Shown here: in pieces, positions 1 to 6,402 of the stretch
Numbering within the stretch: the first letter of the stretch is position 1
Layout: every line of letters starts with the position of its first letter
NCBI GenBank assembly: GCA_004296815.1
Contig: SCVT01000002.1
Span: 1-8,065, forward strand
Reading direction: 5' to 3'
DNA length: 8,065 nucleotides
Source of the DNA: Reyranella sp.
GTDB lineage: Bacteria > Pseudomonadota > Alphaproteobacteria > Reyranellales > Reyranellaceae
Notes under the pieces: model-generated
The model's input: the letters and a program-made list of their open reading frames with translations, nothing else
Database searches by the model: none
Told to the model about the DNA's origin: nothing
Program-made: the position numbers and the translations under genes

Positions 1-667
1 CGTAGAAGCTCTCGACCTGCGGCGCCAGCAGCAGGCCCTTGTAGACCACCGTGCGCGACGAGAAGGACGGCATGTAGAGCTGCGCCAGACCCGGCAGCTT
101 CTGCTTCTTCTCGAGCTCAGCCAGCGGGTTCTGCGTCTGCTTGCGGATGGCCAGGATCTTGCGCTCGAAGGCGTCCTGGTCGACGAGCTTGGGCCCGCGG
201 CCGACGATCGCCATGCGGATCACCGGCATCGAGGCGATGACCGCCTTGCCCAGCCCGTCGAGGGTGGTCGGCACGTCGCGCCAGCCGACCAGCTTCTGCT
301 TCTCGACCTTCACGAAATGCTCGAAGCGCTTCACTGCGAAGGCACGCGCCTTCTCGTCCTGCGGCAGGAAGCACATGGCCACGGCGTAGTGGCCGGGTTC
401 CGGCAGGTCGACGCCTTCCTTGCGCGCCCAGTCGCGCAGCAGCGCGTCGGGGATCTGGATCATGGCGCCGGCGCCGTCGCCCATCAGCGGATCGGCGCCG
501 ACCGCGCCACGGTGGTCGAGATTGACCAGGATCTGCAGGCCCTGGCGGACGATGGCATGGGTCTTCCGGCCCTTGATGTCGGCCACGAATCCGACGCCGC
601 ACGAGTCGTGCTCGTTGCGCGGGTCGTACAGGCCCTGCTTCTCGGGCAATCCCTCTGGCAATCCCAT
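1..667 (-). CDS. gltB: Glutamate synthase (GOGAT) large subunit, N-terminal part, cut by the window start
   Basis: The large subunit of glutamate synthase takes the amide nitrogen of glutamine and transfers it to 2-oxoglutarate, forming two glutamates in the cytoplasm; in bacteria it works with the GltD subunit. The 222 visible residues are the class II glutamine amidotransferase domain. The start of the chain reads GLYDPRNEHDSCGVGFVAD, with Cys23 as the expected nucleophile that becomes N-terminal after the first 22 residues are removed. NLDHRGAVGADP (His52-Arg53-Gly54) and GDGAG (63-67) are further family motifs. The rest of the roughly 1500-residue protein (central, FMN/synthase and C-terminal domains) lies outside the window. 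The ATG at 667 is chosen because AGGA lies 7 nt upstream. An in-frame GTG at 688 would give a 29-residue propeptide and cannot be excluded. The gene diverges from the lipoprotein gene. Family identity is secure. Confidence 0.96.
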   Translation of the reverse strand, partial: MGLPEGLPEKQGLYDPRNEHDSCGVGFVADIKGRKTHAIVRQGLQILVNLDHRGAVGADPLMGDGAGAMIQIPDALLRDWARKEGVDLPEPGHYAVAMCFLPQDEKARAFAVKRFEHFVKVEKQKLVGWRDVPTTLDGLGKAVIASMPVIRMAIVGRGPKLVDQDAFERKILAIRKQTQNPLAELEKKQKLPGLAQLYMPSFSSRTVVYKGLLLAPQVESFY

Positions 668-698
668 GACTCTGTCCTGCTGGCGCACTAGCTGGCCC

Positions 699-716
699 AG
701 CATCCCCCCGGATGCT
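699..716. repeat. Hairpin in the gltB leader (AGCATCC / GGATGCT)
   Basis: A perfect 7-bp inverted repeat, AGCATCC (699-705) and GGATGCT (710-716), encloses a 4-nt loop. It lies 32 nt upstream of the gltB ATG, so it would fold in the 5' leader of a gltB transcript that starts further upstream. On the plus strand it is followed by a short T run (716-719) and so resembles a weak terminator, but no plus-strand gene ends there. A leader structure or a protein-binding operator are both possible. The inverted repeat is read directly; the function is inference. Confidence 0.45.
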
Positions 717-786
717 TTTGCGTGTATCGGGTCATTATTAGCCCGGCCGCCGGGCCGGACGAAAGCGTTTGTTGCGTCGCAAAAGC
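714..786. promoter_or_regulatory. Nested inverted repeats in the gltB/lipoprotein divergent region (candidate operator)
   Basis: Three symmetric elements lie between the two divergent genes. GCTTTTGCG (714-722) pairs with CGCAAAAGC (778-786), a perfect 9-bp inverted repeat with a 55-bp spacer. Almost concentric with it is GCCCGGC-C-GCCGGGC (741-755). The right arm overlaps the small palindrome TTGCG-T-CGCAA (772-782). The hexamer TTGCGT occurs at 718-723 and 772-777, and inverted at 802-807. This arrangement fits binding by a dimeric regulator to two spaced half-sites, possibly acting on both genes. The regulator is not identifiable here, and some GC palindromes are expected by chance in DNA of this composition. 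Confidence 0.35.
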
Positions 787-795
787 CCCTGTAAT
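769..795 (+). promoter_or_regulatory. Possible weak sigma70-type promoter for the lipoprotein gene
   Basis: TGTAAT at 790-795 matches five of six bases of the -10 consensus. It lies 35 bp before the lipoprotein start codon, in one of the few AT-rich patches of the window. The best upstream partner is TTGTTG (769-774), with only three of six matches and a short 15-bp spacer. The call rests mainly on the -10 element and its position, so it is tentative. Confidence 0.22.
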
Positions 796-830
796 TTGCT
801 GACGCAAGCCCTTGGGGGAGAAGCCGGAAG

Positions 831-1115
831 ATGTCAGCGAGGTCGTTCCACCGCCTGTCGCTCTGCACTGCGATGTTTGCGGTAGGCGTGAGTCTTGGCG
901 CCTGCAGCGGCAAGGGTCCGGCCGAGGCCTATACCGGCCCGGGCTGGTACCTTGAGAAATCCTACCTCATCGTCGCCGGCGGCCCGAAGGTCTTCGGCGG
1001 CCCCTTCACGTACGACAAGTGCGAGGAGGAGCGCCTCAAGCTCGGGCCGAACGTCTCGCCCGAGATGCTGTGCGTCAACCACCCCGGCAAGCCCAAGAAG
1101 TACGGCCTCTACTAG
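831..1115 (+). CDS. Small predicted outer-membrane lipoprotein, function unknown
   Basis: This 94-residue protein begins with a typical lipoprotein signal peptide: arginines at 4 and 8, a hydrophobic stretch at about 9-22, then the lipobox L22-G23-A24-C25. Cleavage would leave acylated Cys25. Ser at +2 (not Asp) predicts transport to the outer membrane by the Lol rule. The mature part of about 70 residues has a GPGWYLEK motif (36-43), a Gly-rich GGPKVFGGPF stretch (50-59), and two more cysteines, Cys64 and Cys81, that could form a disulfide in the periplasm. It ends with a basic KPKKYGLY tail. The start is supported by GGAG at 817-820, 10 nt before the ATG. No named family was recognised. It diverges from gltB and precedes hrpB on the same strand by about 30 bp, so the two may share a transcript, without an obvious functional link. 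Confidence 0.85.
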   Translation: MSARSFHRLSLCTAMFAVGVSLGACSGKGPAEAYTGPGWYLEKSYLIVAGGPKVFGGPFTYDKCEEERLKLGPNVSPEMLCVNHPGKPKKYGLY

Positions 1116-1125
1116 CCGGACCGTC

Positions 1126-1140
1126 CCGCCTATAAGGCGG
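1126..1140 (+). promoter_or_regulatory. Hairpin covering the hrpB ribosome binding site
   Basis: CCGCCT (1126-1131) and AGGCGG (1135-1140) form a perfect 6-bp inverted repeat with a 3-nt ATA loop in the gap between the lipoprotein stop and hrpB. The 3' arm holds most of the hrpB Shine-Dalgarno sequence AAGG (1134-1137), which sits 8 nt before the ATG at 1146. If it folds in the mRNA, it would hide the ribosome binding site. The pairing is read from sequence; regulation is inferred. Confidence 0.4.
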
Positions 1141-1145
1141 CGGTG

Positions 1146-3599
1146 ATGGATTCCCTTCCCGTCGACGAGGCGCTGCCGCGGCTCAAGGCCGCGCTGCAAG
1201 CCCGCAATGCCGCCGTGCTGGTGGCGCCGCCGGGCGCCGGCAAGACGACGCGCGTGCCGCTGGCTCTGCTCGACGCGCCCTGGCTGGGCAAGGGCAAGAT
1301 CGTGATGCAGGAGCCGCGCCGGCTCGCCGCCCGCGCCGCGGCCCGGCGCATGGCCACGAGCCTCGGCGAGGCGGTCGGCGAGACGGTCGGCTATCGTGTG
1401 CGACTCGACACCAAGGTGGGGCCGCGCACGCGCATCGAGGTCGTGACCGACGGCCTCTTCCTGCGGATGCTGCAGGACGATCCCTCGCTCGACGGCGTCG
1501 GCTGCGTGATCTTCGACGAGCTGCACGAGCGCGGGCTGGAGACCGACCTGTCCTTTGCGCTCGTTCGCGAGGCGCAGACGGCGCTGCGCGAGGACCTGCG
1601 GGTGATCGCCATGTCGGCGACCCTCGATCCCGGCCCGGTCGCCGAAAGGCTGGGCGGCGCCGAGATCGTCGAGAGCCAGGGCCGAATGTTCCCGGTCGAC
1701 ACGCGCTACCTCGACCGCGAGCCCGCCGGCCGCATCGAGGATGTAGTCGCCTCGGCGGTGCGCCGTGCGCTGGCCGAGGAGAGCGGCAGCGCGCTCGTGT
1801 TCCTGCCGGGCGTCGGCGAGATCCGCCGCGTCGAAGAGCGTCTGCAGGACGCCGGCCGCGACGTCGACGTGGCGCCGCTCTACGGCGACCTCTCGCCGGC
1901 CGAGCAGGATCGTGCCATTGCCCCCTCGCCCGCCGGCCGGCGCAAGGTCGTGCTGGCCACGTCGATCGCCGAGACCAGCCTCACCATCGAGGGTGTGCGT
2001 CTGGTGATCGACTCCGGCCAGATGCGCGTGCCGAAGTTCGCGCCGCGCTCGGGCATGACGCGGCTCGAAACCGTGAAGGTGAGCCAGGCCTCGGCCGACC
2101 AGCGCCGCGGCCGTGCCGGTCGCCTCGAGCCGGGCGTCTGCTACCGGCTGTGGCCGGAGGAGCAGCAGCGCGGTCTGCAGCCGTTCACGCCGCCGGAAAT
2201 CCTTGATGCCGATCTGGCGCCGCTTGCTCTGGAGATCGCAGCCTGGGGCGCGGGTGACGCCGCGGCCCTGCCGTGGCTGACGCGGCCGCCCGCCGCGTCG
2301 CTCGCCACGGCACGCGCGCTGCTGCTCGATCTCGGCGCCATCGACGGGGCGGGCGCGATCACATCGCACGGCCGCGCGATGAGCCACCTCGGCCAGCACC
2401 CGCGCATCGCGCATCTGGTGCTCAAGGGACGCGAGCTCGGCCATGGGCGCGTCGCCGCGATGATCGCGGCGATTTTGGGCGAGCGCGACTTCCTGCGCCT
2501 GCCACCCGGCCAGCGCGACGCCGACCTGCGACACCGGGTCGACATCGCGCTCCAGGGCAAAGCGCCGCGGCAGATACTCGAAGTCGCGCGGCGGCTGACA
2601 CGCGACAAGGACTCCGACAGCGCCGCCACCGGTTCGCTGCTGTCGCTCGCCTATCCCGACCGGATCGGCCGGCGGCGCGCCGGCACGGCCGGGCGCTTCC
2701 TGCTGTCGGGCGGACGCGGCGCGGCGCTGTCCGAAGGCGATCCAATGGGCAACGCGGAGTTCGTGGTCGTGGCCGACCTCGACGGCTCGACGCAGGACTC
2801 GCGCGTGTTCCTGGCGGCACCGATCACGCTGGCCGAGATCGAGGAGCTGCACGGCGATCGCATCATCGACGAGCAGGTCGTGCAATGGAGCGCACGCGAC
2901 GGTGCGGTGCTGGCGCGGCAACGGCGGCGCCTCGGCGCCATCGCGCTCGAGGACAAGCCGCTCGCCAGGCCGGACGCCGACAAGGTGCTGGCCGCCATGC
3001 TCGACGGCGTGCGCCAGCTCGGCATCGCCGCCCTGCCGTGGCGCGACGAGCTGCAGCGCTGGCGCGAGCGCATCGCCTTCCTGCGCCAGCAGGCGCCCGG
3101 CGACTGGCCGGATCTTTCGGACGCGGCGCTGGCGGACTCGCTCGACGCCTGGCTGGCGCCGTTCCTGGGCGGCGTCTCGCGTCGCGACCATCTCGCGCGC
3201 GTCGACCTCACGGCGGCGCTGAAGGCGTTGGTGACGTGGGAGAAGCAGCGCGAGCTCGAGCGGCTGGCGCCGACGCATGTCGAGGTGCCGAGCGGCAGCC
3301 GCGTGCCCATCGACTACGGCAACGCCGGCGAGCCCACGCTCTCGGTGCGGCTGCAGGAGATGTTCGGGCTGAGCGACACGCCGCGCATCGCCGGCGGCAA
3401 GGTGCCCCTCACGGTCCATCTGCTGTCGCCCGCCCGCCGGCCGGTCCAGGTGACACGCGACCTCGCGAGCTTCTGGGCCAACGGCTACAGATCCGTGAAG
3501 GCCGAACTGAAGGGTCGCTATCCGCGGCATTACTGGCCGGATGACCCGCTGGTCGCCGAGCCCACGGCGCGCGTTCGGCCGCGGCCTACTTCTCGGTAA
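1146..3599 (+). CDS. hrpB: ATP-dependent RNA helicase HrpB (DExH family, superfamily 2)
   Basis: HrpB is a cytoplasmic DEAH/DExH-type helicase-like ATPase, widespread in proteobacteria, whose exact RNA substrate is poorly known. At 817 residues it has the usual length of about 810-830. Helicase motifs appear in order: Walker A APPGAGKT (27-34), DELH (124-127) followed by ERG, motif III SAT (157-159), motif V ATSIAETSLTIEGV (271-284) and motif VI QRRGRAGR (319-326). A helicase-associated region follows. The C-terminal HrpB domain (roughly 690-805) includes PTHVEVPSGSRVPIDYGN and ends with a GRYPRHYWPDDP signature. All catalytic motifs look intact. The ATG at 1146 is preferred over an adjacent in-frame GTG at 1143 because AAGG lies 8 nt before it. 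The last 14 bp overlap the end of the opposite DUF2798 gene. The long open frame on the opposite strand is a GC-bias shadow. Confidence 0.97.
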   Translation: MDSLPVDEALPRLKAALQARNAAVLVAPPGAGKTTRVPLALLDAPWLGKGKIVMQEPRRLAARAAARRMATSLGEAVGETVGYRVRLDTKVGPRTRIEVVTDGLFLRMLQDDPSLDGVGCVIFDELHERGLETDLSFALVREAQTALREDLRVIAMSATLDPGPVAERLGGAEIVESQGRMFPVDTRYLDREPAGRIEDVVASAVRRALAEESGSALVFLPGVGEIRRVEERLQDAGRDVDVAPLYGDLSPAEQDRAIAPSPAGRRKVVLATSIAETSLTIEGVRLVIDSGQMRVPKFAPRSGMTRLETVKVSQASADQRRGRAGRLEPGVCYRLWPEEQQRGLQPFTPPEILDADLAPLALEIAAWGAGDAAALPWLTRPPAASLATARALLLDLGAIDGAGAITSHGRAMSHLGQHPRIAHLVLKGRELGHGRVAAMIAAILGERDFLRLPPGQRDADLRHRVDIALQGKAPRQILEVARRLTRDKDSDSAATGSLLSLAYPDRIGRRRAGTAGRFLLSGGRGAALSEGDPMGNAEFVVVADLDGSTQDSRVFLAAPITLAEIEELHGDRIIDEQVVQWSARDGAVLARQRRRLGAIALEDKPLARPDADKVLAAMLDGVRQLGIAALPWRDELQRWRERIAFLRQQAPGDWPDLSDAALADSLDAWLAPFLGGVSRRDHLARVDLTAALKALVTWEKQRELERLAPTHVEVPSGSRVPIDYGNAGEPTLSVRLQEMFGLSDTPRIAGGKVPLTVHLLSPARRPVQVTRDLASFWANGYRSVKAELKGRYPRHYWPDDPLVAEPTARVRPRPTSR

Positions 3600-3816
3600 T
3601 CCGGTCTAGCAGGCGCCTGACCTGGGGCATGACGAAGTACATTGCAGGCGCGGCGATCACCCAGGAGATCATCCAGGAACTCATCCAGTCGCGGAACATC
3701 TGCGGGTTGACGCCAAGGGCGCGCCCCGTGGCGACCCCCGACACCAGGAACGTCATGAAGAACGTCGTGCAGATCGGCAGCGCGTACTTGTGCCAGGAGG
3801 CGGGGAGTTTCTTCAC
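3586..3816 (-). CDS. DUF2798 family small membrane protein
   Basis: This 76-residue protein matches the layout of DUF2798 proteins as I know them: a short basic N-terminus (KKLP), two transmembrane helices and a basic tail. Helix 1 spans about residues 12-31 and helix 2 about 45-66, joined by a loop with LGVNPQMFRDW. The chain ends with RRLLDRITEK. An inner-membrane location is expected; the function of the family is unknown. The start is a GTG at 3816, placed by the conserved KLP start, with no convincing Shine-Dalgarno sequence upstream. The gene overlaps the hrpB end by 14 bp tail-to-tail and diverges from the amidase gene with about 60 bp between them. The family call is from pattern recall and not from a profile search. 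Confidence 0.8.
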   Translation of the reverse strand: MKKLPASWHKYALPICTTFFMTFLVSGVATGRALGVNPQMFRDWMSSWMISWVIAAPAMYFVMPQVRRLLDRITEK

Positions 3817-3821
3817 GGCGG

Positions 3822-3860
3822 CCGGGACAATATGGTACGGGCTTACACCTCGTCCATACC
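3822..3860 (-). promoter_or_regulatory. Possible promoter for the DUF2798 gene
   Basis: Read on the minus strand, TGGACG (four of six matches to the -35 consensus) is followed after 16 bp by CATATT (four of six matches to the -10 consensus). The -10 lies only about 10-15 bp before the GTG at 3816, which would give a very short leader. That would fit the missing ribosome binding site. Both matches are imperfect and the call is tentative. Confidence 0.2.
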
Positions 3861-3879
3861 CGTAGCGGAACCCTCCCCC

Positions 3880-5337
3880 ATGTCCCTAGAGCTCCCGTTT
3901 CAGACCGCCAAGCAGCTCGCCGCGGCGGTCCGGAAGAAGAAGATCGGCTGCCTCGAGCTTCTCGACCTCTATCTGAAGCGGGTCGAGGCCTACAATCCCG
4001 AGCTCAACGCCATCATCGCGACCGACATCGAGGGCGCGCGCAGGCGGGCGAAGGCCTCCGACAAGGCGGTGAAGGCGGGCAAGAAGCTGGGGCCGCTGCA
4101 CGGCGTGCCCATGACCATCAAGGAGTCGTTCGACATCGCGGGCTATCCCACGACCTGGGGCGATCCGGCGTTCAAGGACACGATCGTCGCGCAGAACTCG
4201 CTGGTGACCCAGCGCATGCTCGATGCCGGCGTCACGCTGTTCGGCAAGACCAACGTGCCGCTGAACCTCGCGGACTGGCAGAGCTACAACGAGGTCTACG
4301 GCTCGACCAACAACCCGTGGGATCTCGGCCGCACGCCGGGCGGCTCGTCGGGCGGCTCGGGCGCGGCGCTGGCCGCAGGCCTCACCGGCATCGAGGCCGG
4401 CTCCGACATCGGCGCCTCGATCCGCAACCCGGCGCACTATTGCGGCGTGTGGGGCCACAAGCCGAGCTGGGGCGTCGTCTCGCCCAAGGGCCACGCGCTC
4501 GCGGGCGCCGTGGCCTACGGCGACATCGGCGTAGTGGGCCCGCTGGCGCGCGGCGCCGAGGATCTCGAGATCGCCCTGGACGCGATGGCCGGCCCCGATT
4601 CGATCGACGGCCGCGGCTGGACCCTCACCTTGCCGCGTTCGAAGAAAAAGAAGCTGCGCGACTTCAAGGTTGCGGTGCTGCTCACCGATCCCAATGCCGA
4701 GGTCGACGACTCGGTGCAGGAGGAGATATCGAAGCTCGCCTCGTTCCTCGCCAAGAACAAGGTCAAGGTGAGCGACAAGGCGCGTCCGAAGATCGACACG
4801 GTCGAGCTGAACGACGTCTATATCCGGCTGCTGCGCGCGGCGACCTCGGCGCGCATGACCGACGCGGTCTACGAGCAGGCGGTCAAGGACGCGGCGGCCC
4901 TGCCCGGCGACGACATGAGCTACTTCGCCCAGATGCAACGCGGCAACTCCCTGCCGCACCGGACATGGCTGCAGCTCAATGAGAAGCGCCACAAGATGCG
5001 CTGGGCATGGGACGAGTTCTTCAAGGACTACGACCTGTTGCTCTGTCCGGTCGCGGTGACCGCTGCCTTCCCGCACGACCAGACGGGCCTGCGCCACAAG
5101 CGCACGATCGTCGTGAACAACAAGCACGTGCCGGTCGTCGACCAGATCTTTTGGGCAGGCTACGCTGGCGTCACCTGGCTGCCGGCGACGGCAGCCCCGA
5201 TCGGCCAGAGCAAGGAAGGCCTGCCGATCGGCGTGCAGATCATCGGCCGGCAGTACGGCGACTACGACTGCATCCAGTTCGCCAAGCTGCTCGAGAAGGA
5301 ATATCGCGGCTTCGAGCCGCCGCCGGCCTATAGCTGA
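3880..5337 (+). CDS. Amidase-signature family hydrolase
   Basis: Amidase-signature enzymes hydrolyse carboxamide bonds with a Ser-cisSer-Lys triad. Counting from the ATG at 3880 (485 residues, normal for the family), the triad is Lys81 in GVPMTIKESFD, Ser156 in RTPGGSSGGSGAA, and nucleophile Ser180 in AGSDIGASIRNPA. The Lys-to-Ser distance of 75 and Ser-to-Ser distance of 24 match those of fatty acid amide hydrolase (142, 217, 241). The oxyanion loop reads I-G-A-S where the family normally has I-G-G-S. No signal peptide is seen, so the enzyme is probably cytoplasmic. It is not obviously GatA, which carries GTDTGGSIR, and gatC/gatB are not adjacent. The substrate cannot be told. The ATG at 3880 is chosen because family similarity begins at LPFQTAKQLAAAV. 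In-frame ATGs at 3832 and 3790 would add residues without family character, and the latter overlaps the DUF2798 gene. apt follows after 15 bp, probably in one operon. Confidence 0.92.
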   Translation: MSLELPFQTAKQLAAAVRKKKIGCLELLDLYLKRVEAYNPELNAIIATDIEGARRRAKASDKAVKAGKKLGPLHGVPMTIKESFDIAGYPTTWGDPAFKDTIVAQNSLVTQRMLDAGVTLFGKTNVPLNLADWQSYNEVYGSTNNPWDLGRTPGGSSGGSGAALAAGLTGIEAGSDIGASIRNPAHYCGVWGHKPSWGVVSPKGHALAGAVAYGDIGVVGPLARGAEDLEIALDAMAGPDSIDGRGWTLTLPRSKKKKLRDFKVAVLLTDPNAEVDDSVQEEISKLASFLAKNKVKVSDKARPKIDTVELNDVYIRLLRAATSARMTDAVYEQAVKDAAALPGDDMSYFAQMQRGNSLPHRTWLQLNEKRHKMRWAWDEFFKDYDLLLCPVAVTAAFPHDQTGLRHKRTIVVNNKHVPVVDQIFWAGYAGVTWLPATAAPIGQSKEGLPIGVQIIGRQYGDYDCIQFAKLLEKEYRGFEPPPAYS

Positions 5338-5352
5338 GTTTCAGGAGAGAGA

Positions 5353-5880
5353 ATGCACAACGACATCGACCTCAAGAAGCACATCCGCTCGATCCCGGAC
5401 TTCCCCAAGCCCGGCATCCTCTTCTACGACATCTCGACCCTGCTGGCGCACGCCAAGGCCTGGCATGCCGCGATCGAGAAGCTCGCCGACCTGATCCGGC
5501 CGCACAAACCCGACCTGCTGGCGGGAATCGAATCGCGCGGCTTCCTGCTCGCCGCACCGCTCGCGCTGGCGCTCGGCACCGGCTTCGTGATGCTGCGCAA
5601 GCAGGGCAAGCTGCCGGGCACGACGGTGCGCCACACCTATGCGCTGGAGTACGGCACCGACACGATCGAGATCCAGCAGGATGCAATCCGCAAGGGCGCG
5701 CGCGTCGTGCTGGTCGACGACCTGCTGGCGACCGGCGGCACGATGGCCGCCGCGGTGCACCTGCTGGAGAGCGTCGGCGCCGTGGTGCCGGCGGCCGCCT
5801 GCATCATCGAACTCACCTTCCTCGAGGGCCGCAAGAAGCTGAAGCCGCCGGTCGAGGTGCTGCTGAAGTACGACAGCTAG
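5353..5880 (+). CDS. apt: Adenine phosphoribosyltransferase
   Basis: Apt salvages adenine by joining it to 5-phosphoribosyl-1-pyrophosphate, giving AMP and pyrophosphate in the cytoplasm. The 175-residue protein has the normal length. It starts with the family pattern [18 protein letters not shown] (11-28), contains [14 protein letters not shown] (58-71) near the active site, and has the type I phosphoribosyltransferase PRPP-binding motif [13 protein letters not shown] (118-130) with the two acidic residues Asp122-Asp123. The start is clear: AGGAGAGAG lies just before the ATG. It follows the amidase gene by 15 bp on the same strand and is probably cotranscribed with it; why the two are paired is not evident. 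Its TAG stop shares the sequence CTAG with the stop codon of the opposite thioesterase gene, leaving no room for a terminator between them. Confidence 0.97.
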   Translation: MHNDIDLKKHIRSIPDFPKPGILFYDISTLLAHAKAWHAAIEKLADLIRPHKPDLLAGIESRGFLLAAPLALALGTGFVMLRKQGKLPGTTVRHTYALEYGTDTIEIQQDAIRKGARVVLVDDLLATGGTMAAAVHLLESVGAVVPAAACIIELTFLEGRKKLKPPVEVLLKYDS

Positions 5881-6335
5881 CGCTGGTCGGCGCGGTTGAA
5901 GGCGCCGACGCCGTCGGGCAGCACAGCGAAGGTCGAGAGCGACTGGGCGATCGGGTCGGGCGAGCCGTCGACGTAGAAATCGACCTCGCCGAACGCCGTG
6001 GTGCGGCCCACCCGCACCGCCCGCGCCACGCCGACCACGTCCTGCTGCACCGCAGCGCGGATGAAGTTGGTGGTGAGCGAGATCGTGGCCAGGGTCGCGA
6101 AACGCTGCAGCTTCTCGCAGATCGCCAGCACCATGATGGTGTCAGCCAACGCCATCATGGCCTGCCCGACCATCACGCCGCCCGGGCGCGCGATGTGATC
6201 GCTGTACGGCAGGCGGATGCGGACCTCCTCGGCCGAGACGAGCTCGGCCCGGAGCTTCAGCTGCCAGATCCACGGGCCGAAGTTTCCGCCGGGTGAAAGC
6301 TGCGCCTGCGCAGCCTCGAGCGTGAAGAATGCCAT
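5877..6335 (-). CDS. PaaI-type hotdog-fold thioesterase
   Basis: Proteins of this group are small hotdog-fold acyl-CoA thioesterases, usually multimeric and cytoplasmic; the natural substrate here is unknown. The 152-residue chain carries [20 protein letters not shown] (47-66), which fits the hotdog helix of the RPGG...MALAD variety often seen in alphaproteobacteria, with Asp65 as the likely catalytic acid. The classical HGG of E. coli PaaI is replaced here by [14 protein letters not shown] and a [29 protein letters not shown] segment further on are typical beta-strand parts of the fold. The ATG at 6335 is preferred. A longer reading from TTG at 6368 adds 11 residues without support. No strong Shine-Dalgarno sequence is seen (GGAAAG lies about 14 nt upstream). 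Its stop overlaps that of apt, and it diverges from the peptidase gene with 67 bp between starts. Confidence 0.85.
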   Translation of the reverse strand: MAFFTLEAAQAQLSPGGNFGPWIWQLKLRAELVSAEEVRIRLPYSDHIARPGGVMVGQAMMALADTIMVLAICEKLQRFATLATISLTTNFIRAAVQQDVVGVARAVRVGRTTAFGEVDFYVDGSPDPIAQSLSTFAVLPDGVGAFNRADQR

Positions 6336-6402
6336 GGCGCATGGTGCCGCTTTCCGCGCCACCGTCAAACCGGCTACGATGCGCCGGGGGAGGAAGAGCT
6401 CG

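Noticed and set aside
834..3530. Very long minus-strand open frame (about 898 codons) opposite the lipoprotein gene and hrpB
   Set aside because: It lies antisense to a complete HrpB with all helicase motifs. Its translation is rich in Arg, Ala, Gly and His without domain motifs, as expected from the codon bias of GC-rich DNA.
2273..3544. Plus-strand open frame in another frame within hrpB
   Set aside because: Arg/Ala-rich out-of-frame product; hrpB is intact through this stretch, so no frameshift is implied.
3831..3864. Short inverted pairs TATGG/CCATA and TACGGG/CCCGTA in the DUF2798-amidase gap
   Set aside because: The arms are 5-6 bp and are in swapped order, so they cannot form one hairpin; likely chance.
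3790..3879. N-terminal extension of the amidase from an in-frame ATG at 3790
   Set aside because: It overlaps the start of the DUF2798 gene and adds Gly/Pro/Ser residues with no family similarity; the ATG at 3880 fits homologs better. The ATG at 3832 remains a minor alternative.
3886..5127. Minus-strand open frame opposite the amidase
   Set aside because: Low-complexity Arg/Ala/Val/Leu product with no recognisable motif; the plus strand encodes an intact amidase with its catalytic triad.
6332..6344. CCATG-GCG-CATGG inverted repeat over the thioesterase start codon
   Set aside because: Five-bp arms that partly arise from two neighbouring ATG triplets; no sign of a regulatory role.
6370..6387. 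CCGGC/GCCGG hairpin before the peptidase ribosome binding site
   Set aside because: Only 5 bp of pure G/C with an 8-nt loop, expected by chance in DNA of this composition, and only its last two bases touch the G run before AGGA.
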